This document shows positions 1 to 5,303 of a stretch of DNA of 6,543 bases, piece after piece. Position 1 is the first letter of the stretch. Each line of letters starts with the position of its first letter. The notes beneath the pieces were generated by a model that saw only the letters and a program-made list of their open reading frames with translations, did no database searches and was not told the origin of the DNA. The position numbers and the translations under genes were made by a program. Origin of the DNA: Anaerolineae bacterium (lineage in GTDB: Bacteria; Chloroflexota; Anaerolineae; Aggregatilineales; Phototrophicaceae); contig JADLHH010000600.1 in NCBI GenBank assembly GCA_020848855.1, positions 1 through 6,543 on the forward strand. The letters are read 5' to 3'.

Positions 1-914
1 CCGCGCGCCGACACCACCTGACACGCGGCGTTGGGGTCGATGACCACCGGCGCGAACGTCGGCGGGACAGCGCTGGTCGGCGGCAGGGTGGGAGCCGCGA
101 CTTCGACGGTCTGCACGGGCGGGATCGCCGTCGGCTCCACGACCACCGGCGCGAAGTCGAGCGGGCAGGTCGCCGAGCGGCTCTCGGTCGCCAGACAGAC
201 GGTGAACGGCTCCGGCAGGCTGCCGCCGGTGTGCGTCACTTCCAGCAGATAGCTGCGCGCGCCTCGCAGGATGCGGTAGTTCACGTCGCCGATGCTGGCG
301 CTGCTGAGGGCGAGCGTCTCCTCGGTGTCGGCGTCGCGCAGCGCCACGATTAGCCCGGCATCCGGGTTGTCGCCGCGCACGTACAGCCGCAGCCCGTCGT
401 TCGCCAAGCCGCTGAAGCTGAACGCCTGTCGGGTTGTCTGCGGGCTGACCGCGCCGTTGAACGGCTGCCCCGGCGTCAGCGCCTGCGGCGGCGCGAGCGG
501 CGCGCCCGGCTGCACGCTGATCAGATACTGCCCGGTCGCGCCGTTGGCGCTGGAGACGACTATCGTGTAGGCGCCGGGGCTGGACAGATTCGGCGTCCCC
601 TGCGCGATGGTCTGCGTGCCGGGGTTGGCGGCGTCGAGGATGACGATGCCGCCGGGGTCGATCACGCGGAAGGTCGGCGCGAAGCCCGACGAGATCGCCA
701 GCACCTGAATCACGGCGCTCTGCGGCGCGGCGACGGACAGTGAGTAAGCGATACCTACGGTGGGGTCGCTGATGTTCCCGGTTTTGTTATCGCCAATGGT
801 GATAGGGATCGCGCTTCCCTGCGCCCCGACCGCGACTGCGCCGGTCAGGAAAGCCGAAAGCAGGAACACGAAGGCGAGAAACCAGTGTTTGAAACGACGG
901 GTTGTTGCGTGCAT
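1..914 (-). CDS. Secreted protein with two PPC-like beta-sandwich domains (C-terminus off window)
   Basis: This reading frame is open from an ATG at 914 to the left edge, giving 304 codons with no stop, so the C-terminus is missing. The start is supported by AAAGGAG (930-924), nine bases upstream. Residues 1-10 are basic (RR, K) and residues 11-28 are hydrophobic, followed by AVAVGA-Q, which fits a type I signal peptide cut near residue 28 or 31. Residues about 36-136 and 147-243 look like two beta-rich PPC-like (pre-peptidase C-terminal) domains, with the pattern Y-S-L-S-V, F-R-V-I-D-P-G-G, G-A-Y-T-I-V-V-S. C240 and C250 flank the end of the second. Residues 250-297 are a Pro/Val/Thr-rich linker in which F-A-P-V-V occurs twice. 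It ends in a C-Q-V-V-S-A-R segment that resembles the entry to an SH3b domain; this last point is inference. It lies 77 bases downstream of the transporter on the same strand, so co-transcription is likely. No catalytic motif is visible, and a binding or surface role is most likely. Confidence 0.82.
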   Translation of the reverse strand, partial: MHATTRRFKHWFLAFVFLLSAFLTGAVAVGAQGSAIPITIGDNKTGNISDPTVGIAYSLSVAAPQSAVIQVLAISSGFAPTFRVIDPGGIVILDAANPGTQTIAQGTPNLSSPGAYTIVVSSANGATGQYLISVQPGAPLAPPQALTPGQPFNGAVSPQTTRQAFSFSGLANDGLRLYVRGDNPDAGLIVALRDADTEETLALSSASIGDVNYRILRGARSYLLEVTHTGGSLPEPFTVCLATESRSATCPLDFAPVVVEPTAIPPVQTVEVAAPTLPPTSAVPPTFAPVVIDPNAACQVVSAR

Positions 915-960
915 TATCGAATGCTCCTTTACCCGATCGCGCTATTCAGCTTTTATGTCG

Positions 961-976
961 TCCGGTGAGCGCCGGA
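961..976 (-). other. Small hairpin in the transporter/secreted-protein gap
   Basis: TCCGG (961-965) and CCGGA (972-976) can form a 5-bp stem with a 6-base loop in the 77-base gap between the two minus-strand genes. No T-run follows it on the minus strand, so it is not a standard intrinsic terminator. It could be an RNA-processing or attenuation structure, or chance in GC-rich DNA. Confidence 0.2.
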
Positions 977-991
977 AAGGTGCGTATTTCG

Positions 992-2275
992 CTAGGCGGT
1001 TTTCAAATGCTCCGGCGCGTCGAGCGTGGCGAGGTCGCGCATCTCCGGCCACCACCGCGCCACCGACAGCACGACGATGATCGTGCCAATGCCGCCCAGG
1101 ACGACCGCCGGAACCGTGCCGAACAGCGACGCCGTCGCCCCGGATTCGAAGCTGCCGAGTTCGTTGGACGCGCCAATGAAAATGCTGTTCACGGCGGACG
1201 TGCGCCCGCGCATTTCGTCCGGCGTCCACGTCAGGATCAGCGTGCTGCGAATCACGACGCTGATGTTGTCCAGCGCGCCGAGCGCGAACAGCATCGCCAC
1301 CGAAAGCAGGAAGCTCGTCGAAATGCCGAAGATGATGGTCGCCACGCCGAAGCCTGCCACCGCTACCAGGAGCGTGCGTCCAGCGCGCCTGAACGGCGGC
1401 AGCCGCGTGATCGTCAATGCCATCAGCAGCGCGCCAACCGACGGGGCGGCGCGCATGATACCCAAGCCTTCCGCGCCGACGTGCAGAATGTCGGTCGCAT
1501 AGACCGGCAGCAGCGCGACTGCGCCGCCGAACAGCACCGCGAACATGTCGAGCGTGATCGCCGCGAGGATCACTTTGGTGTTGCGGATGAAGGCGATGCC
1601 CTCTTTCAGCGAGTCGAGCGTCGCCGCCCGGCTTCGGGAGAGCGCCAGCGGGCGTCCCTTGATGCGCAGTACCAGCAGCGCGAAAATCAGGGTGGAGACG
1701 CCGTCGATGATGTACAATTCGGTGACGCTGTTGAGCAGCGCGACCATCAGCCCGGCGAAAGCGGGTCCGAGGATCGAGGCAAGCTGCCAGGTGGTGCTGT
1801 TCCAGGTCGCGGCGCTGGTGAAGACTTCCGGCGGCACGGTCTGCGGCAGCAGAGTCGAGGCGGCGGGGCTGTAGAAGGCGCGCGCGACGCCGATCCCGAA
1901 CAGGCACAGGTACACTAAAACCAGCGATCCCTGCGTGAACGAGAGCACCGCCAGCCCCAGCGGGAACAACGCCAGCAGCAGACACGCGATCATCACGAGG
2001 CGCTTGCGGTTGTAGTGGTCAGCGACGTGCCCGGCAGGCAGCGAAAGCAGCAGCACGGGGATGACCTGCACCAGCCCAACCAAGCCGAGGGCGAATTCGT
2101 TGTGGGTACGCAGCCACAGCTCCCAGCCGATAGCGAAAGAAGTCATCTGCGTGCCGAACGCCGTGACGAACTGTCCCAGCAGCAGCAGACGAAAATCGCG
2201 GTAGCGCAGCGCCAGGTAAGGGTCGTGCCGCGCCGGGCGTTCTCGACCCGATTCAATCTTAGCGGTAATTTTCAA
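992..2275 (-). CDS. MFS transporter, MFS_3/EntS-like exporter
   Basis: This 427-residue inner-membrane protein belongs to the major facilitator superfamily, in the DHA3/MFS_3 branch that includes the enterobactin exporter EntS and macrolide-type drug exporters. These are proton-driven effluxers of small molecules. The N-terminal L-R-Y-R-D-F-R-L (residues 23-30) directly before helix 1 is typical of this branch. Motif A is clear at residues 82-92 (G-H-V-A-D-H-Y-N-R-K-R). The late segment P-D-E-M-R-G-R-T-S-A-V-N-S followed by G-A-S-N-E-L-G-S-F-E-S-G is characteristic of the family. Hydrophobic segments across the whole length fit about 12 helices, and 427 residues is a normal size. An in-frame TGA lies at 2284-2282, so TTG at 2275 is the first usable start. 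GAGG sits directly against it, too close for normal initiation, so the true start is uncertain. The stop is TAG at 994-992. The substrate cannot be read from sequence. Confidence 0.9.
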   Translation of the reverse strand: MKITAKIESGRERPARHDPYLALRYRDFRLLLLGQFVTAFGTQMTSFAIGWELWLRTHNEFALGLVGLVQVIPVLLLSLPAGHVADHYNRKRLVMIACLLLALFPLGLAVLSFTQGSLVLVYLCLFGIGVARAFYSPAASTLLPQTVPPEVFTSAATWNSTTWQLASILGPAFAGLMVALLNSVTELYIIDGVSTLIFALLVLRIKGRPLALSRSRAATLDSLKEGIAFIRNTKVILAAITLDMFAVLFGGAVALLPVYATDILHVGAEGLGIMRAAPSVGALLMALTITRLPPFRRAGRTLLVAVAGFGVATIIFGISTSFLLSVAMLFALGALDNISVVIRSTLILTWTPDEMRGRTSAVNSIFIGASNELGSFESGATASLFGTVPAVVLGGIGTIIVVLSVARWWPEMRDLATLDAPEHLKTA

Positions 2276-2311
2276 CCTCGGTCATGTTGGGTGGAGCCAG
2301 CAGCAGACGTG

Positions 2312-2340
2312 ATCATAGCAGACGACGCGGGCGCGGTACA
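2312..2340 (-). promoter_or_regulatory. Candidate extended -10 promoter for the transporter
   Basis: On the minus strand TATGAT (2317-2312) is preceded by TG one base upstream (2320-2319), giving an extended -10 of the form TGnTATGAT. Seventeen bases further up is a weak -35, TGTACC (2340-2335), with three of six consensus bases. Transcription would begin about 2305, leaving a leader of roughly 30 bases before the TTG start. The palindrome TGATCA (2310-2315) overlaps the -10. This is a match by eye to the housekeeping sigma consensus. Confidence 0.45.
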
Positions 2341-2388
2341 GGACGGGGGATATGTCCATTGCGCGGTGCGTGGTGCTGCGCGCGAAGG

Positions 2389-2418
2389 TTGGGCGCGGCG
2401 CGGCTTTTGCTTTACAAT
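2389..2418 (+). promoter_or_regulatory. Candidate promoter for the aminotransferase
   Basis: TTGGGC (2389-2394) and TACAAT (2413-2418) are separated by 18 bases and form a reasonable sigma-70-type pair. The -10 sits in the only AT-rich patch (TTTTGCTTTACAATAC) of a very GC-rich intergenic region. A start near 2425 would give a leader of about 27 bases carrying the ribosome binding site. It is back to back with the transporter promoter. Confidence 0.5.
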
Positions 2419-2439
2419 ACGCCGCACTACAGTTTGGTC

Positions 2440-2444
2440 AGGAG
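2440..2444 (+). promoter_or_regulatory. Ribosome binding site that fixes the aminotransferase start
   Basis: AGGAG lies seven bases upstream of the ATG at 2452 and ten bases upstream of a second ATG at 2455. The frame stays open upstream to 2284, but those extra 56 codons translate to an Arg/Gly-rich stretch unlike the family. The ribosome binding site therefore decides for 2452 rather than a longer protein. Confidence 0.75.
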
Positions 2445-2451
2445 ACGGTTG

Positions 2452-3783
2452 ATGATGGTCAGCATCGCGCAGCAGAATAAGGATTACAGCCTCGTCAGTT
2501 GGGGCGCGCAGGGCACGTGGAACCCGATACCGATTGTGCGCGGCGATGGCGTCTACATTTACGACGCCGACGGCAAGCGCTACCTCGACTGGGCATCGCA
2601 GTTGGTGAACGTCAATATCGGGCACAGCCACCCGCACGTCATCAAGGCGATTCAGGAGCAGGCGGCGAAGCTGTGCTACGTCAACCCGTCGTTCGCCACC
2701 GAGCCGCGCGGTCGGCTGGGCGAGATGCTGGCGGAAGTGACGCCCGGCAGCCTGAGCAAATCGTTCTTCACCAACGGCGGCGCGGACGCCATCGAGAACG
2801 CCATGAAGATCGCCCGCCTGTACACCGGGCGGCAGAAAATCCTCACGCGCTACAAGTCGTATCACGGCGGCACGTTCGCGGCTGCCACCGCTGGCGGCGA
2901 CCCGCGTCGTCTGGGCAACGAGCCGGGCGTGCCCTGGATCGTGCGTCTGCCCGACCCATACGCCTACCGCAGCCCGGTGTATCGCGGGCACACGCAGGAA
3001 GAAGGCGACGCGCTGATCGTCGAGATGATCGAGGACATCATTCTGGCGGAAGGTCCCAACGAGTGCGCCGCCATTATGGTCGAAGGCTACAGCGGGTCGA
3101 GCGGCATCATGCAGCCGACCGAAGTTTTCTTCAACGGCGTGCGCGCCCTGTGCGACAAGTACGGTATCCTGCTGATCGTGGACGAGGTGATGAGCGGCTT
3201 CGGGCGCACCGGCGAATGGTTCGGCATCGACCACTACCCGAACGTCCAGCCCGACATCATGGTGATCGCCAAGGGTGTGACCTGCGGCTATGTGCCGCTC
3301 GGCGCAGCCATCGTCACCGACAAGATCGCCGCCTATTTCGACGATCATGTGCTGCAAGCCGGGCTGACCTACAGCGCGCACACGCTGGCGTGCGCGGCGG
3401 GCGTCGCCACGATTGAAGTCTATCGTCAAGAGAACCTGATCGAGCGGGCGCGGGAGATGGGCAAGGTGCTGCGCCGGGGCTTGATGGATTTAGCCGAGCG
3501 TCATCCGGTGATCGGCGACGTGCGCGGGGCGGGGCTGCATCAGGTGATTGAGCTGGTCAAGAACCGCGAAACGCGCGAGCCGCTGAGCGAGTTCAACAAG
3601 GGACCCAGTGAAGCGATGGGCAAAGCCGCCAAGTCGCTGCGCGAAAATGGCATCAACGCCTTCCTGCGCTGGAACATGATCTTCAACACCCCGCCGCTGA
3701 CAATTAACGAGACGCAGCTTCAGGACGGGCTGGACGCGCTCGACACGGCGCTGTCGCTGGTCGACCCGTACTACGAGGGGTAA
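2452..3783 (+). CDS. Class III PLP-dependent aminotransferase (taurine/omega-amino-acid type)
   Basis: This 443-residue cytoplasmic enzyme has fold type I of the class III (omega) aminotransferases. It moves an amino group from a terminal amine or amino acid to a keto acid such as 2-oxoglutarate or pyruvate. The PLP site is complete: N-G-G-A-D-A (108-113, phosphate binding), the Y137-H138-G139 ring-stacking motif, Asp244 in V-D-E-V-M-S-G-F-G-R-T-G (pyridine nitrogen), Lys274 in I-A-K-G-V (Schiff base), and Thr306 in G-L-T-Y-S-A-H (phosphate). The region around G-Y-V-P-L-G-A and the C-terminal V-R-G-A-G-L-H resemble proteins annotated as taurine--2-oxoglutarate transaminase or 'aspartate aminotransferase family'. 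That comparison is from memory, so taurine, beta-alanine, GABA or a polyamine-derived substrate all remain possible. The length is normal for the family and no key residue is missing. It stands alone, diverging from the transporter, with TAA at 3781-3783. Confidence 0.95.
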   Translation: MMVSIAQQNKDYSLVSWGAQGTWNPIPIVRGDGVYIYDADGKRYLDWASQLVNVNIGHSHPHVIKAIQEQAAKLCYVNPSFATEPRGRLGEMLAEVTPGSLSKSFFTNGGADAIENAMKIARLYTGRQKILTRYKSYHGGTFAAATAGGDPRRLGNEPGVPWIVRLPDPYAYRSPVYRGHTQEEGDALIVEMIEDIILAEGPNECAAIMVEGYSGSSGIMQPTEVFFNGVRALCDKYGILLIVDEVMSGFGRTGEWFGIDHYPNVQPDIMVIAKGVTCGYVPLGAAIVTDKIAAYFDDHVLQAGLTYSAHTLACAAGVATIEVYRQENLIERAREMGKVLRRGLMDLAERHPVIGDVRGAGLHQVIELVKNRETREPLSEFNKGPSEAMGKAAKSLRENGINAFLRWNMIFNTPPLTINETQLQDGLDALDTALSLVDPYYEG

Positions 3784-3800
3784 ATCCACGTAAACTCGTT

Positions 3801-3843
3801 GTAGGGGCACGGCTAGGCAATCGAAGGCTACACGTGCCCCTAC
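3801..3843. repeat. REP-like palindrome, possible bidirectional terminator
   Basis: GTAGGGGCACG (3801-3811) and CGTGCCCCTAC (3833-3843) are perfect 11-bp inverted arms around a 21-base centre. A T/G pair at 3800/3844 could extend the stem by one wobble pair. It starts 17 bases after the aminotransferase stop and ends 16 bases before the stop of the convergent gene, so it fills the gap between two gene ends. Neither side has a T-run, so it is not a textbook Rho-independent terminator. The arm sequence looks like the short dispersed palindromes seen in many Chloroflexota and cyanobacterial genomes (recollection). It may limit transcription or protect mRNA 3' ends. Confidence 0.7.
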
Positions 3844-3859
3844 GGGTAACATTCCTGCG

Positions 3860-5167
3860 TTAGATCGGTTCCAGCCAGTATTCGCTGGCGGAGCCTTCCG
3901 CCGTCCAGCCGATCACGCCGCTGTAATTCACCTGCCACCAGGCGTAGCCGTTCGCGCAGGTGGGTCCCGCCAGCACGACGAAGGCGCCACCCGGCGGGAT
4001 GTTGCCCAGCACCGCCGCCGACGTGCTGGGCTGCAGGCGCAGGCGGTTCGGCTCGCCGGGCGTCACACGCCCCTGCCCGCCGACCGACAGGCGCGGGGGC
4101 AGCGTGCCGGGGCACTGGCTCACGCCGGCTGAAGCGGGCGTCGGGGTTGCCGTTGCCAGTATCTGGAGATTGCCCACCTGGAACGGGATCGGCGTCGGTG
4201 TCCGCGTCGCGAATACGGCGTCGATGATGCCGGGGGCGATCTGGATCGGAGTCCCAGCCAGCACACCGCCCGGCGGGATGCCCACCAGCGTCGGCTGGAT
4301 GGTTGCGATCGGCAGGATGAAGCCGCCGTCGCCGGTGCAGCGGCTCTGGTACGCCTCTGTGCCATTCCACGTCCCGCCGAAATTCGATTCGGACGTGATT
4401 GCTCCCAGTTCGTAGAAGACGGTGTCGAAGAAGACCGGTATGCTGTCGACGCTGATATGGATTTCGTTCAGCAGCCAGTCGTCGTCGATGCCGGCGGTCG
4501 CCGGCTTGTCGATTTTCCAGCCGGTCATCTGGCAGAAAGCCATCGGCACGAAGTAATGATAGGTGTCGGTCTGGTTCGCTTGCAGGTCACTGGGCTGGTT
4601 GATGTAGTAACGATGCGGCGACGCTGAAAAATCGCCCTCGATGGTGAAGTACGGGTTGTCGGCAGTTCCGTTCGCGCCGGTGATGAGCGTCAGATCGACC
4701 GGGCGCATCGGGCAGCGCGACTGATAAGCCGACGTGCCATCCCATGTCCCGCCGCGCCAGTGCGTATCGCTCAGCGAGCCGCTGTCGGCGAATACGCCGT
4801 CGAACCACACTTCGACGCTGTCGATCATGATCGACACCTGCTCGCCGAGCCACGAGTCGCTGCCGTCCACGCGCAGGTTGAACTGGAACATTTCGCAGAA
4901 GATGTGCGGGACGATGACGTTGTAGGTGTTGGACGTTCCGGGCTGCAAGTCGCCCGGCTGGTCGAGGATAACGCTGTACGGGTCTCCGGGGAAGGTTCCG
5001 CTGAGGGTGAGGCGCAGGTTGTCGTTGGTGCCGTCCGCGCCCGTTACCACCGTGATGATGACGCTGGAATTCATCCCGGCGGGCTGTGCGCTCGGCTGTG
5101 CGCTCGGCTGTGCGCTCACGCCAGAGACGAGCAGCAGGGTGATGAGGATTGCGGCAAGGATGCGCAT
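3860..5167 (-). CDS. Secreted protein: two tandem PLAT-like repeats plus SH3b domain
   Basis: The 435-residue product begins with a type I signal peptide (residues 1-19, ending V-S-A before QPS); there is no lipobox Cys. Three S-A-Q-P-like units follow (18-29). Residues about 36-152 and 157-277 are two copies of one module. Both contain T-G-A-(D/N)-G-T, a Q-P-(G/S)-D-L-Q anchor, a central Cys (91, 212), W-L followed by alternating hydrophobics (106-122, 231-247), G-G-T-W-(D/N)-G-T and a final A-Y-Q-S-R-C (152, 277). This resembles PLAT/LH2 beta-sandwiches, which bind lipids or proteins; that assignment is inference. A Pro/Thr linker (283-351, with T-P-T-P twice) leads to a C-terminal SH3b-like domain (about 359-435, with W-W-Q-V, G-V-I-G-W-T and a closing W-L-E-P-I). 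C352 and C404 form a third likely disulfide pair. AAAGGAGG five bases upstream fixes the start. No enzyme motif is visible; a role in surface adhesion or binding is likely. Confidence 0.88.
   Translation of the reverse strand: MRILAAILITLLLVSGVSAQPSAQPSAQPAGMNSSVIITVVTGADGTNDNLRLTLSGTFPGDPYSVILDQPGDLQPGTSNTYNVIVPHIFCEMFQFNLRVDGSDSWLGEQVSIMIDSVEVWFDGVFADSGSLSDTHWRGGTWDGTSAYQSRCPMRPVDLTLITGANGTADNPYFTIEGDFSASPHRYYINQPSDLQANQTDTYHYFVPMAFCQMTGWKIDKPATAGIDDDWLLNEIHISVDSIPVFFDTVFYELGAITSESNFGGTWNGTEAYQSRCTGDGGFILPIATIQPTLVGIPPGGVLAGTPIQIAPGIIDAVFATRTPTPIPFQVGNLQILATATPTPASAGVSQCPGTLPPRLSVGGQGRVTPGEPNRLRLQPSTSAAVLGNIPPGGAFVVLAGPTCANGYAWWQVNYSGVIGWTAEGSASEYWLEPI
5082..5117 (-). repeat. Three perfect 12-bp tandem repeats at the mature N-terminus
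   Basis: GGCTGTGCGCTC occurs three times head to tail (5082-5093, 5094-5105, 5106-5117). Inside the minus-strand gene this encodes the S-A-Q-P units right after the signal-peptide cut. Because the unit is a multiple of three, a slipped copy number would change only the linker length and leave the frame intact. Confidence 0.9.
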
Positions 5168-5172
5168 GTCTG

Positions 5173-5180
5173 CCTCCTTT
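5173..5180 (-). promoter_or_regulatory. Strong ribosome binding site of the PLAT-like protein gene
   Basis: AAAGGAGG (5180-5173) is close to the full anti-16S complement and lies five bases before the ATG at 5167. It is the strongest ribosome binding site in the window and suggests high expression of this exported protein. Confidence 0.8.
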
Positions 5181-5210
5181 CGTGGGTGACTCTATCTGAT
5201 CTATGTGTCG

Positions 5211-5238
5211 TTCACAAGCGAGCAAATGGGTTTATAGC
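5211..5238 (+). promoter_or_regulatory. Possible promoter for the amidohydrolase gene
   Basis: TTCACA (5211-5216) and TATAGC (5233-5238), 16 bases apart, are the best plus-strand hexamers I see in the 136-base divergent gap. The -10 uses the same AT-rich patch as the minus-strand candidate. The match is modest. Confidence 0.22.
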
Positions 5239-5261
5239 GGCGCTCCGGGTTTCGCGGTCAA
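5231..5261 (-). promoter_or_regulatory. Possible promoter for the PLAT-like protein gene
   Basis: On the minus strand TTGACC (5261-5256) and TATAAA (5236-5231) are good hexamers but 19 bases apart, longer than optimal. A start near 5225 would give a leader of about 57 bases. It overlaps a possible opposite promoter, so the two genes may compete for polymerase. Tentative. Confidence 0.3.
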
Positions 5262-5275
5262 ATAGTCGTATCGAA

Positions 5276-5289
5276 TCCGTTCCGACGGA
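5276..5289 (+). other. Small hairpin with UCCG loop over the amidohydrolase leader
   Basis: TCCGT (5276-5280) and ACGGA (5285-5289) can pair around a TCCG loop, which in RNA is a UNCG-type tetraloop. The 3' arm covers most of GGAG (5287-5290), the best Shine-Dalgarno-like sequence ahead of the ATG at 5304, though that GGAG is 13 bases away. It could damp translation, but a 5-bp stem in GC-rich DNA may be chance. Confidence 0.25.
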
Positions 5290-5303
5290 GATAAGAGACA
5301 GCG

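Noticed and set aside
31..570. Small plus-strand frames at 31-252 and 292-570
   Set aside because: They are antisense to the signal-peptide-bearing PPC-like gene, lack ribosome binding sites and give low-complexity Ser/Gly/Ala-rich products.
902..1985. Long open frames on both strands (plus 902-1918, minus 942-1985) over the transporter
   Set aside because: They overlap the transporter in other frames and translate to Arg/Ala/His/Asp-rich text without domain motifs, typical of shadows in GC-rich genes. The 992-2275 frame has membrane helices and family motifs.
2361..2383. GCGCG (2361-2365) and CGCGC (2379-2383) as a possible operator
   Set aside because: The arms are simple alternating GC in very GC-rich DNA with a 13-base loop; such pairs are expected by chance.
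2272..3429. 385-codon minus-strand frame antisense to the aminotransferase
   Set aside because: It mirrors the codon pattern of the well-supported plus-strand enzyme, has no recognisable domain, and its composition (Val/Ala/Arg/His/Asp) is that of an antisense shadow.
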